Assembly: GCF_040954645.1 (NCBI RefSeq)
Contig: NC_092808.1
Location: forward strand, 82,523,889 to 82,587,888
Direction of reading: 5' to 3'
Length of the DNA: 64,000 nt
Origin: Diabrotica undecimpunctata
Taxonomy: Eukaryota > Arthropoda > Insecta > Coleoptera > Chrysomelidae
A program made the position numbers and the translations under genes. The notes under the pieces were generated by a model. The model saw nothing but the letters and a program-made list of their open reading frames with translations. It ran no database searches and had not been told where the DNA came from. How positions within the stretch are numbered: position 1 is the first letter of the stretch; each line of letters starts with the position of its first letter. Positions 48,376 through 61,700 of this stretch are shown here, piece by piece.

Positions 48376-49372
48376 TGATATGCAGAAGAAACACAAATTA
48401 AAAAACGTTATCCACTTATTGTACGCAAGAGAGATACCTCTAGGAAAAATCAAAACGACCGAAAATATATACCAAAATAACACAATAAAAGTAAAAGCAG
48501 AAGAAGAACCAACCGACCCTAATAAAGCTGACAATGAGATAAGACAGGGATATTTCCTGAGTCCTCTATTGTTCAACCTGATTATGGATGAAATAATAAA
48601 AAAGTAAGAATTAAAAAAAGATACCAAATGGAAGAAAAACAAATTAAAATTGCTGTGCAAACGACGCAATACTACTCTTTCAAAATGAAGATGATTTACA
48701 GCGTGTGCTGTACCAATTCCATATAACTGCCAGAAAATTTAACATGTTAATTTCCCCAAAAGAGACAAAATTCATGGATACAACAGCAAATTTACTAAGA
48801 TGTTAATTGGAGCTGAAAGGTCAGATAATAGAACAAGTGATGGAGTTTAAATATCTAGCCATCACATTATCTAGCTACGGAAAGCTCGAAACTGAAGTGG
48901 AAGATCCAGTGAATAGAGCAAACAGAGCCACAGGCTGACTAAATGAAACAATATGAAGCAATAAAACTATCGGGAAAGAAACGAAAGGCAGAATTTACAA
49001 AACAGTCATCAGACCAATGACATACGCGGCAGAAACAAAACCTGACACAGAGAGAACAAAAAGGATATTAGAAACAGCAGAGATGAAAACACTTAGAAAA
49101 ATTGATGGTAAGACACTATGGGACAGAGCTAGAAGTACAGATATACGACGTAGATGCAAGATGGAGAAGATCAAGAACTGGTTAAGAAATAGAAGAGTAG
49201 AATGGAACGATCATATAAGCCGAATGACAACAAATAGAGTAGTAAAGACGGCAAGACGGTCAACCCGTAGGAAGACGATCAGTAGGAAGATCACGAAAAC
49301 GATGGAACGGCAACTTACTGGAGGCACATTGAAAAATTAAAGTCATGTCTATATAAATAGAAGAAGAAGAAG
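48376..49372 (+). pseudogene. RTE-type reverse transcriptase, decayed C-terminal half
   Basis: LKNVIHLLYAREIPLGKIK and EIRQGYFLSPLLFNLIMDEI (48380-48607) are RT motifs; the YADD site near 48650 reads CANDAILL-like. Further on, FKYLAITLSSYGKLE, RPMTYAAETKPDTERTKR (about 49010), KTLWDRARSTDIRRRC and RVEWNDHISRM match the family tail. It ends in AGAAGAAGAAGA (49360-49372), a microsatellite tail shared with the other copies. Stops and shifts separate the pieces, though 49017-49340 is open. Confidence 0.85.
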
Positions 49373-49379
49373 ATACACA

Positions 49380-50340
49380 GGATAAACATTAAAATTGCTG
49401 CAAGAAAGATAAAATAAATCAGTCATATTAATGTAGAATAGCAGAGGACAGAGTGTTTAGAGAAAATAATGAATCAGTCATATTAATGTAGAATAGTAGA
49501 GGACAGAGTATTTGTCATAGCTTTGGACAAGTGCCCAATTAAAAAAAGAACACAGGTCGTTCAAAAAAGACGGAACTCTAAAAAGAAAATAGAATAAATT
49601 TAAAAAAATAAAAGCATAAACATGTCTTTTCCTACTTTTTTAATATTGAAAATACGTAAATAGAACATTGAATTAAAATGTAATCTTTGATAATCTGTGA
49701 TAAACCCATCACCTGAACAGTGGCACCGATATATGTAGTTGAAATTGTTTACACTTATTTTAACTGTTTATTTTGTTATTATCTAGATATGAGTTGCGAC
49801 CGATATCACAAACTTATTTATTTTTCACAAAGAGGCTCTTTAATACCTAAAATTATTACTATACAAATCTGATTCGAAATATCGTCAAAAAGTAATACAC
49901 GGCATGTAGAATTTAAATTTTTAATAAAAAGTAAAAGATTAGGCATTACTTATGGGATTCAAAGAACGCGCGTTAAGGAAGATTGAAGTACTAATAAGAT
50001 CACCGCAATCGGGCATACCCCGGGTAATGATTAATTAATTAATCGGCTAATTCTTCAGTCACCCCTTTAATATGATTTTGTCAAATTGGTCCTTTTTAGA
50101 ACCAACTGTTCTAATAACATATGTCTATAACTGTTAAGGGTATATCTAGAGATCAAGAAACTATACTTAAACTTATCAGACATATGAGCTAAACACGAAT
50201 GTAACTTATCTCTAGTGCAGGAAACACATATAGGGCCTAACCTAGGGTATTTGGTATATAGCTGATCGCTGAAAACCACATCATAGATATAGACATGCTA
50301 TTTCTGTCGCAAAAGAAGCAAAGAATAACTTAAAGTAAGA
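49380..50340. other. No gene recognised
   Basis: AT-rich DNA. A 47-bp block (CAGTCATATTAATGTAGAATAG...) occurs twice at about 49418 and 49470 as a local duplication that also includes GAGGACAGAGT. Confidence 0.5.
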
Positions 50341-50349
50341 AAGGACAAA

Positions 50350-51200
50350 ACCAGTCAGCCGAGAGAACCTTTTAACGATGTTGAGCTTGGATCCACCATC
50401 TACATATTTAATGAAAAATAATACAACTACCGACATTGAGGATCTGAGCACAAAGCTTATTACGAAATCTGGACCAAAAACACTCTACAATGGCTTATCC
50501 GCATGATGAACAACTGTATTCAAATTATGGAGATAGCCAAAATTTAGAGACAAGCCAAAGTTGTTACCTTGCTTAAACCTGGCAAAAAAAAGACGGGTAC
50601 GAAAAATATCCGGTATCAGGGGTGGTATTTTTCAATCTAAATGCCGCTTACGACACCTTAAATTACAGAATATTTCTCCAAAAACTATATGATATCCCCT
50701 TAGATAACAAGCTCACTTACATTGTCTGCGTATGCCAACATAAGAAAATATTTTTTGTATCACTCACTGGTAAGAGTAGCAGATGAAGAACGGTCTCGCT
50801 TGGGGTAGCATAAAGGCACCTACACTGTATAACATTTACACAAACAAACGATCCATACCGGTAGATACTAGGACGTCTATTATATAGACGAGACACCTAT
50901 TATTGCACAATAAAAATAAACTATGAATAAATTTTCAGCCAAAACCCCTGAAAAACTCGTGGGTGCTCCTTCAATTTCCTCAACATAGACGTTTTCAAAA
51001 TAGTTTGTATCACACCGGGTCAGTCATAGATTATTGTTTAAAACTAAAAGGTAAATTGAGGACCAGAAATATTATTCTTCGCAAGCTTGTCAGCTAAAAA
51101 TGAGGCGCACGTCCTTCCGCCCTTAAAACATAGACGCTTGTACTATATGCTTGTGCTGCCGAATATACCTTGTTAGACAAATTAACCATTCTTTCTTTTT
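50350..51200 (+). pseudogene. Jockey-type reverse transcriptase, decayed
   Basis: In changing plus-strand frames: QAKVVTLLKPGKKK (about 50546), VVFFNLNAAYDTLNYRIFLQ (about 50620) holding the first catalytic Asp region (VVFLDLTAAYDTVNHR pattern; its Asp is Asn here), an NIYTNKRSIP-like piece of the LFNIYTNDQP motif, a YRRDTYYC-like remnant where FADD should be, and KLRTRNNILRKLV plus LVLYACAAEYT near 51055-51170. This order is that of Jockey elements. It is broken in many places. Confidence 0.75.
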
Positions 51201-51209
51201 GTGCACACT

Positions 51210-51975
51210 ACTACCCATTTTAACACAAAAATATCTATTGTAGCACTTAACCATATTTATTTTGAGATAACCTTCTATCGAGATATCACATGTAGTACAC
51301 AAATAAGACCAGAACTAAAATATTAAAAAAGCTTTATACAATATATCGCAATAGATTGAATAAAATAAAAGTAGTTTTTATTAATCAGATGCTTACATAA
51401 AATGTACAAAGACACTCACGTAAACAAAATATATTATGAAATTTCTGTAATTAAAAAAAACATCAAGTTCGGCATTGAACTAATAAAATTATATTAAATG
51501 AAAAAACAGCATCTTTAAAAATACAGAAAAAATAAAATTTTCTATGCAAGCGAACATTCCATTCAATAATAAGCCCAAATCCTTTTGTATCTTCATACCT
51601 GTTTTTTAAAGAACCAGTTACATTTTAGTACGTAGTTATACCAGGTAATATGATATCCTCTGTTACACAGTGTTATGCGTATGACATTCCACTGTCTACA
51701 AACAGTAGATAAAAATAAGGAGCCCATATAAACCGTTCAGGGTATATGTTGAAAATATACGGTATAATCGCACAGTTGCCAAACTCTCAGAGCTTAGTTA
51801 AACCGATAAACGTATGGTTCAAATATACAATGAAGAAGATCTGAACGACCCCTATAATATATACACGTGAACTAAGCGATATACATTTATGATACAGGGG
51901 TATTTACGGGCTCCAAAAATTTTTTATAAATTATTAAACTCTACATGCTGATGAATCGACTGAACCAATATTACG
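51210..51975. other. No gene recognised
   Basis: AT-rich DNA with no supported feature. Confidence 0.5.
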
Positions 51976-51979
51976 GAAT

Positions 51980-52170
<191 letters not shown>

Positions 52171-52791
52171 TTTTAGAATAAAAAATATGTAAAAAACTTA
52201 AGTAAAAAACATTAATTTTCAGGGAACTAAAAAGATCATAAGATGCACTTTCAACAGTATATTATTAGTTAAATTTAATTTTAACTTTAGGTAACATTAT
52301 TAAATTGATTAAGGTTGAATTATAGTGATATTTAAAAATATAATGAAGTTACCACTCTTAAGCTTCTTAGTTGCTGTCGGTGAAATGAGAGCAACAGGTA
52401 CAAACCACGCCAACCAACGAGAAAAGACAGTGGCCTTGAGGTCAAAATATGACAGAACAGCAAGGCGTATTTAAATAGTCTACGTTGTAGCTGAATAGCC
52501 AGCCAACAGGTGAATATTGATTCAACTTCCAACTTTCTTTATTTTTCCAAGGTCCAAAGTCCAAGGTTTTTTATATACATGTACAATGACCACATGGTCT
52601 TTTGCTGTGCTAAGTTTGAGTTAATTTGTAAACTGTATTTAGTTCCAATTAATTGTTTATACAACATAATCTTATAAGGTCCGTTGTCGTAAGCTTCGTT
52701 ACATATTTAATATCATTGACTGCTACATATTTTTTTGAGGTAACACACTTTTAATAACTTTTCTATGGATGTTTGGTTTTCTATGAACGAA
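52171..52791. other. Left flank of the satellite, no gene recognised
   Basis: Unique AT-rich DNA. It does not resemble the satellite monomer; the junction lies at CTATGAACGAA|TTAAGAACGG. Confidence 0.6.
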
Positions 52792-55700
52792 TTAAGAACG
52801 GCTATGAATAACTATTCTGATGAGCTTTATTAAAGCGAAATACGTATCAATAGATACATAGACGCTTTGAACGTGAAATAAAATCTTTTCTGTCTTTTTC
52901 ATTTTCTTCGGATCTACTCTGTATGAGTACGAGAAACAAATTCGTTAGGATTTCTGCCTAGATGAATAGACATGTCGTGGAATGCAAATTTTAGATTCCC
53001 CATGTCTTCTTTAACATCTTTATCATCGTCTGGTCATGTCTTGCAATTTTTAGAAGGCTCCAGATTAAAGCAGAAATCTGAATTTGTTTCGAAACTATCT
53101 TACCGATTTTTCTATCAGATGTCGCTATTGCGTCCATAACGAAGTCATGTTATTGTTACTTCTAATAAGACAGAGAATTTTATTTTTCACGTTAAGAACG
53201 GCTATGAATAACTATTCTGATGAGCTTTATTAAAGCGAAATACGTATCAATAGATACATAGACGCTTTGAACGTGAAATAAAATCTTTTCTGTCTTTTTC
53301 ATTTTCTTCGGATCTACTCTGTATGAGTACGAGAAACAAATTCGTTAGGATTTCTGCCTAGATGAATAGACATGTCGTGGAATGCAAATTTTAGATTCCC
53401 CATGTCTTCTTTAACATCTTTATCATCGTCTGGTCATGTCTTGCAATTTTTAGAAGGCTCCAGATTAAAGCAGAAATCTGAATTTGTTTCGAAACTATCT
53501 TACCGATTTTTCTATCAGATGTCGCTATTGCGTCCATAACGAAGTCATGTTATTGTTACTTCTAATAAGACAGAGAATTTTATTTTTCACGTTAAGAACG
53601 GCTATGAATAACTATTCTGATGAGCTTTATTAAAGCGAAATACGTATCAATAGATACATAGACGCTTTGAACGTGAAATAAAATCTTTTCTGTCTTTTTC
53701 ATTTTCTTCGGATCTACTCTGTATGAGTACGAGAAACAAATTCGTTAGGATTTCTGCCTAGATGAATAGACATGTCGTGGAATGCAAATTTTAGATTCCC
53801 CATGTCTTCTTTAACATCTTTATCATCGTCTGGTCATGTCTTGCAATTTTTAGAAGGCTCCAGATTAAAGCAGAAATCTGAATTTGTTTCGAAACTATCT
53901 TACCGATTTTTCTATCAGATGTCGCTATTGCGTCCATAACGAAGTCATGTTATTGTTACTTCTAATAAGACAGAGAATTTTATTTTTCACGTTAAGAACG
54001 GCTATGAATAACTATTCTGATGAGCTTTATTAAAGCGAAATACGTATCAATAGATACATAGACGCTTTGAACGTGAAATAAAATCTTTTCTGTCTTTTTC
54101 ATTTTCTTCGGATCTACTCTGTATGAGTACGAGAAACAAATTCGTTAGGATTTCTGCCTAGATGAATAGACATGTCGTGGAATGCAAATTTTAGATTCCC
54201 CATGTCTTCTTTAACATCTTTATCATCGTCTGGTCATGTCTTGCAATTTTTAGAAGGCTCCGGATTAAAGCAGAAATCTGAATTTGTTTCGAAACTATCT
54301 TACCGATTTTTCTATCAGATGTCGCTATTGCGTCCATAACGAAGTCATGTTATTGTTACTTCTAATAAGACAGAGAATTTTATTTTTCACGTTAAGAACG
54401 GCTATGAATAACTATTCTGATGAGCTTTATTAAAGCGAAATACGTATCAATAGATACATAGACGCTTTGAACGTGAAATAAAATCTTTTCTGTCTTTTTC
54501 ATTTTCTTCGGATCTACTCTGTATGAGTACGAGAAACAAATTCGTTAGGATTTCTGCCTAGATGAATAGACATGTCGTGGAATGCAAATTTTAGATTCCC
54601 CATGTCTTCTTTAACATCTTTATCATCGTCTGGTCATGTCTTGCAATTTTTAGAAGGCTCCAGATTAAAGCAGAAATCTGAATTTGTTTCGAAACTATCT
54701 TACCGATTTTTCTATCAGATGTCGCTATTGCGTCCATAACGAAGTCATGTTATTGTTACTTCTAATAAGACAGAGAATTTTATTTTTCACGTTAAGAACG
54801 GCTATGAATAACTATTCTGATGAGCTTTATTAAAGCGAAATACGTATCAATAGATACATAGACGCTTTGAACGTGAAATAAAATCTTTTCTGTCTTTTTC
54901 ATTTTCTTCGGATCTACTCTGTATGAGTACGAGAAACAAATTCGTTAGGATTTCTGCCTAGATGAATAGACATGTCGTGGAATGCAAATTTTAGATTCCC
55001 CATGTCTTCTTTAACATCTTTATCATCGTCTGGTCATGTCTTGCAATTTTTAGAAGGCTCCAGATTAAAGCAGAAATCTGAATTTGTTTCGAAACTATCT
55101 TACCGATTTTTCTATCAGATGTCGCTATTGCGTCCATAACGAAGTCATGTTATTGTTACTTCTAATAAGACAGAGAATTTTATTTTTCACGTTAAGAACG
55201 GCTATGAATAACTATTCTGATGAGCTTTATTAAAGCGAAATACGTATCAATAGATACATAGACGCTTTGAACGTGAAATAAAATCTTTTCTGTCTTTTTC
55301 ATTTTCTTCGGATCTACTCTGTATGAGTACGAGAAACAAATTCGTTAGGATTTCTGCCTAGATGAATAGACATGTCGTGGAATGCAAATTTTAGATTCCC
55401 CATGTCTTCTTTAACATCTTTATCATCGTCTGGTCATGTCTTGCAATTTTTAGAAGGCTCCAGATTAAAGCAGAAATCTGAATTTGTTTCGAAACTATCT
55501 TACCGATTTTTCTATCAGATGTCGCTATTGCGTCCATAACGAAGTCATGTTATTGTTACTTCTAATAAGACAGAGAATTTTATTTTTCACGTTAAGAACG
55601 GCTATGAATAACTATTCTGATGAGCTTTATTAAAGCGAAATACGTATCAATAGATACATAGACGCTTTGAACGTGAAATAAAATCTTTTCTGTCTTTTTC

Positions 55701-58700
55701 ATTTTCTTCGGATCTACTCTGTATGAGTACGAGAAACAAATTCGTTAGTATTTCTGCCTAGATGAATAGACATGTCGTGGAATGCAAATTTTAGATTCCC
55801 CATGTCTTCTTTAACATCTTTATCATCGTCTGGTCATGTCTTGCAATTTTTAGAAGGCTCCAGATTAAAGCAGAAATCTGAATTTGTTTCGAAACTATCT
55901 TACCGATTTTTCTATCAGATGTCGCTATTGCGTCCATAACGAAGTCATGTTATTGTTACTTCTAATAAGACAGAGAATTTTATTTTTCGCGTTAAGAACG
56001 GCTATGAATAACTATTCTGATGAGCTTTATTAAAGCGAAATACGTATCAATAGATACATAGACGCTTTGAACGTGAAATAAAATCTTTTCTGTCTTTTTC
56101 ATCTTCTTCGGATCTACTCTGTATGAGTACGAGAAACAAATTCGTTAGGATTTCTGCCTAGATGAATAGACATGTCGTGGAATGCAAATTTTAGATTCCC
56201 CATGTCTTCTTTAACATCTTTATCATCGTCTGGTCATGTCTTGCAATTTTTAGAAGGCTCCAGATTAAAGCAGAAATCTGAATTTGTTTCGAAACTATCT
56301 TACCGATTTTTCTATCAGATGTCGCTATTGCGTCCATAACGAAGTCATGTTATTGTTACTTCTAATAAGACAGAGAATTTTATTTTTCACGTTAAGACCG
56401 GCTATGAATAACTATTCTGATGAGCTTTATTAAAGCGAAATACGTATCAATAGATACATAGACGCTTTGAACGTGAAATAAAATCTTTTCTGTCTTTTTC
56501 ATTTTCTTCGGATCTACTCTGTATGAGTACGAGAAACAAATTCGTTAGGATTTCTGCCTAGATGAATAGACATGTCGTGGAATGCAAATTTTAGATTCCC
56601 CATGTCTTCTTTAACATCTTTATCATCGTCTGGTCATGTCTTGCAATTTTTAGAAGGCTCCAGATTAAAGCAGAAATCTGAATTTGTTTCGAAACTATCT
56701 TACCGATTTTTCTATCAGATGTCGCTATTGCGTCCATAACGAAGTCATGTTATTGTTACTTCTAATAAGACAGAGAATTTTATTTTTCACGTTAAGAACG
56801 GCTATGAATAACTATTCTGATGAGCTTTATTAAAGCGAAATACGTATCAATAGATACATAGACGCTTTGAACGTGAAATAAAATCTTTTCTGTCTTTTTC
56901 ATTTTCTTCGGATCTACTCTGTATGAGTACGAGAAACAAATTCGTTAGGATTTCTGCCGAGATAAATAGACATGTCGTGGAATGCAAATTTTAGATTCCC
57001 CATGTCTTCTTTAACATCTTTATCATCGTCTGGTCATGTCTTGCAATTTTTAGAAGGCTCCAGATTAAAGCAGAAATCTGAATTTGTTTCGAAACTATCT
57101 TACCGATTTTTCTATCAGATGTCGCTATTGCGTCCATAACGAAGTCATGTTATTGTTACTTCTAATAAGACAGAGAATTTTATTTTTCACGTTAAGAACG
57201 GCTATGAATAACTATTCTGATGAGCTTTATTAAAGCGAAATACGTATCAATAGATACATAGACGCTTTGAACGTGAAATAAAATCTTTTCTGTCTTTTTC
57301 ATTTTCTTCGGATCTACTCTGTATGAGTACGAGAAACAAATTCGTTAGGATTTCTGCCTAGATGAATAGACATGTCGTGGAATGCAAATTTTAGATTCCC
57401 CATGTCTTCTTTAACATCTTTATCATCGTCTGGTCATGTCTTGCAATTTTTAGAAGGCTCCAGATTAAAGCAGAAATCTGAATTTGTTTCGAAACTATCT
57501 TACCGATTTTTCTATCAGATGTCGCTATTGCGTCCATAACGAAGTCATGTTATTGTTACTTCTAATAAGACAGAGAATTTTATTTTTCACGTTAAGAACG
57601 GCTATGAATAACTATTCTGATGAGCTTTATTAAAGCGAAATACGTATCAATAGATACATAGACGCTTTGAACGTGAAATAAAATCTTTTCTGTCTTTTTC
57701 ATTTTCTTCGGATCTACTCTGTATGAGTACGAGAAACAAATTCGTTAGGATTTCTGCCTAGATGAATAGACATGTCGTGGAATGCAAATTTTAGATTCCC
57801 CATGTCTTCTTTAACATCTTTATCATCGTCTGGTCATGTCTTGCAATTTTTAGAAGGCTCCAGATTAAAGCAGAAATCTGAATTTGTTTCGAAACTATCT
57901 TACCGATTTTTCTATCAGATGTCGCTATTGCGTCCATAACGAAGTCATGTTATTGTTACTTCTAATAAGACAGAGAATTTTATTTTTCACGTTAAGAACG
58001 GCTATGAATAACTATTCTGATGAGCTTTATTAAAGCGAAATACGTATCAATAGATACATAGACGCTTTGAACGTGAAATAAAATCTTTTCTGTCTTTTTC
58101 ATTTTCTTCGGATCTACTCTGTATGAGTACGAGAAACAAATTCGTTAGGATTTCTGCCTAGATGAATAGAAATGTCGTGGAATGCAAATTTTAGATTCCC
58201 CATGTCTTCTTTAACATCTTTATCATCGTCTGGTCATGTCTTGCAATTTTTAGAAGGCTCCAGATTAAAGCAGAAATCTGAATTTGTTTCGAAACTATCT
58301 TACCGATTTTTCTATCAGATGTCGCTATTGCGTCCATAACGAAGTCATGTTATTGTTACTTCTAATAAGACAGAGAATTTTATTTTTCACGTTAAGAACG
58401 GCTATGAATAACTATTCTGATGAGCTTTATTAAAGCGAAATACGTATCAATAGATACATAGACGCTTTGAACGTGAAATAAAATCTTTTCTGTCTTTTTC
58501 ATTTTCTTCGGATCTACTCTGTATGAGTACGAGAAACAAATTCGTTAGGATTTCTGCCTAGATGAATAGACATGTCGTGGAATGCAAATTTTAGATTCCC
58601 CATGTCTTCTTTAACATCTTTATCATCGTCTGGTCATGTCTTGCAATTTTTAGAAGGCTCCAGATTAAAGCAGAAATCTGAATTTGTTTCGAAACTATCT

Positions 58701-61700
58701 TACCGATTTTTCTATCAGATGTCGCTATTGCGTCCATAACGAAGTCATGTTATTGTTACTTCTAATAAGACAGAGAATTTTATTTTTCACGTTAAGAACG
58801 GCTATGAATAACTATTCTGATGAGCTTTATTAAAGCGAAATACGTATCAATAGATACATAGACGCTTTGAACGTGAAATAAAATCTTTTCTGTCTTTTTC
58901 ATTTTCTTCGGATCTACTCTGTATGAGTACGAGAAACAAATTCGTTAGTATTTCTGCCTAGATGAATAGACATGTCGTGGAATGCAAATTTTAGATTCCC
59001 CATGTCTTCTTTAACATCTTTATCATCGTCTGGTCATGTCTTGCAATTTTTAGAAGGCTCCAGATTAAAGCAGAAATCTGAATTTGTTTCGAAACTATCT
59101 TACCGATTTTTCTATCAGATGTCGCTATTGCGTCCATAACGAAGTCATGTTATTGTTACTTCTAATAAGACAGAGAATTTTATTTTTCACGTTAAGAACG
59201 GCTATGAATAACTATTCTGATGAGCTTTATTAAAGCGAAATACGTATCAATGGATACATAGACGCTTTGAACGTGAAATAAAATCTTTTCTGTCTTTTTC
59301 ATTTTCTTCGGATCTACTCTGTATGAGTACGAGAAACAAATTCGTTAGGATTTCTGCCTAGATGAATAGACATGTCGTGGAATGCAAATTTTAGATTCCC
59401 CATGTCTTCTTTAACATCTTTATCATCGTCTGGTCATGTCTTGCAATTTTTAGAAGGCTCCAGATTAAAGCAGAAATCTGAATTTGTTTCGAAACTATCT
59501 TACCGATTTTTCTATCAGATGTCGCTATTGCGTCCATAACGAAGTCATGTTATTGTTACTTCTAATAAGACAGAGAATTTTATTTTTCACGTTAAGAACG
59601 GCTATGAATAACTATTCTGATGAGCTTTATTAAAGCGAAATACGTATCAATAGATACATAGACGCTTTGAACGTGAAATAAAATCTTTTCTGTCTTTTTC
59701 ATTTTCTTCGGATCTACTCTGTATGAGTACGAGAAACAAATTCGTTAGGATTTCTGCCTAGATGAATAGACATGTCGTGGAATGCAAATTTTAGATTCCC
59801 CATGTCTTCTTTAACATCTTTATCATCGTCTGGTCATGTCTTGCAATTTTTAGAAGGCTCCAGATTAAAGCAGAAATCTGAATTTGTTTCGAAACTATCT
59901 TACCGATTTTTCTATCAGATGTCGCTATTGCGTCCATAACGAAGTCATGTTATTGTTACTTCTAATAAGACAGAGAATTTTATTTTTCACGTTAAGAACG
60001 GCTATGAATAACTATTCTGATGAGCTTTATTAAAGCGAAATACGTATCAATAGATACATAGACGCTTTGAACGTGAAATAAAATCTTTTCTGTCTTTTTC
60101 ATTTTCTTCGGATCTACTCTGTATGAGTACGAGAAACAAATTCGTTAGGATTTCTGCCTAGATGAATAGACATGTCGTGGAATGCAAATTTTAGATTCCC
60201 CATGTCTTCTTTAACATCTTTATCATCGTCTGGTCATGTCTTGCAATTTTTAGAAGGCTCCAGATTAAAGCAGAAATCTGAATTTGTTTCGAAACTATCT
60301 TACCGATTTTTCTATCAGATGTCGCTATTGCGTCCATAACGAAGTCATGTTATTGTTACTTCTAATAAGACAGAGAATTTTATTTTTCACGTTAAGAACG
60401 GCTATGAATAACTATTCTGATGAGCTTTATTAAAGCGAAATACGTATCAATAGATACATAGACGCTTTGAACGTGAAATAAAATCTTTTCTGTCTTTTTC
60501 ATTTTCTTCGGATCTACTCTGTATGAGTACGAGAAACAAATTCGTTAAGATTTCTGCCTAGATGAATAGACATGTCGTGGAATGCAAATTTTAGATTCCC
60601 CATGTCTTCTTTAACATCTTTATCATCGTCTGGTCATGTCTTGCAATTTTTAGAAGGCTCCAGATTAAAGCAGAAATCTGAATTTGTTTCGAAACTATCT
60701 TACCGATTTTTCTATCAGATGTCGCTATTGCGTCCATAACGAAGTCATGTTATTGTTACTTCTAATAAGACAGAGAATTTTATTTTTCACGTTAAGAACG
60801 GCTATGAATAACTATTCTGATGAGCTTTATTAAAGCGAAATACGTATCAATAGATACATAGACGCTTTGAACGTGAAATAAAATCTTTTCTGTCTTTTTC
60901 ATTTTCTTCGGATCTACTCTGTATGAGTACGAGAAACAAATTCGTTAGGATTTCTGCCTAGATGAATAGACATGTCGTGGAATGCAAATTTTAGATTCCC
61001 CATGTCTTCTTTAACATCTTTATCATCGTCTGGTCATGTCTTGCAATTTTTAGAAGGCTCCAGATTAAAGCAGAAATCTGAATTTGTTTCGAAACTATCT
61101 TACCGATTTTTCTATCAGATGTCGCTATTGCGTCCATAACGAAGTCATGTTATTGTTACTTCTAATAAGACAGAGAATTTTATTTTTCACGTTAAGAACG
61201 GCTATGAATAACTATTCTGATGAGCTTTATTAAAGCGAAATACGTATCAATAGATACATAGACGCTTTGAACGTGAAATAAAATCTTTTCTGTCTTTTTC
61301 ATTTTCTTCGGATCTACTCTGTATGAGTACGAGAAACAAATTCGTTAGGATTTCTGCCTAGATGAATAGACATGTCGTGGAATGCAAATTTTAGATTCCC
61401 CATGTCTTCTTTAACATCTTTATCATCGTCTGGTCATGTCTTGCAATTTTTAGAAGGCTCCAGATTAAAGCAGAAATCTGAATTTGTTTCGAAACTATCT
61501 TACCGATTTTTCTATCAGATGTCGCTATTGCGTCCATAACGAAGTCATGTTATTGTTACTTCTAATAAGACAGAGAATTTTATTTTTCACGTTAAGAACG
61601 GCTATGAATAACTATTCTGATGAGCTTTATTAAAGCGAAATACGTATCAATAGATACATAGACGCTTTGAACGTGAAATAAAATCTTTTCTGTCTTTTTC

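Noticed and set aside
53261..53278. Calling the satellite motif a proven ribozyme
   Set aside because: Helix I next to the core is interrupted by a 14-nt insert and helix III has a bulge, so the motif is reported as hammerhead-like until folded and tested.
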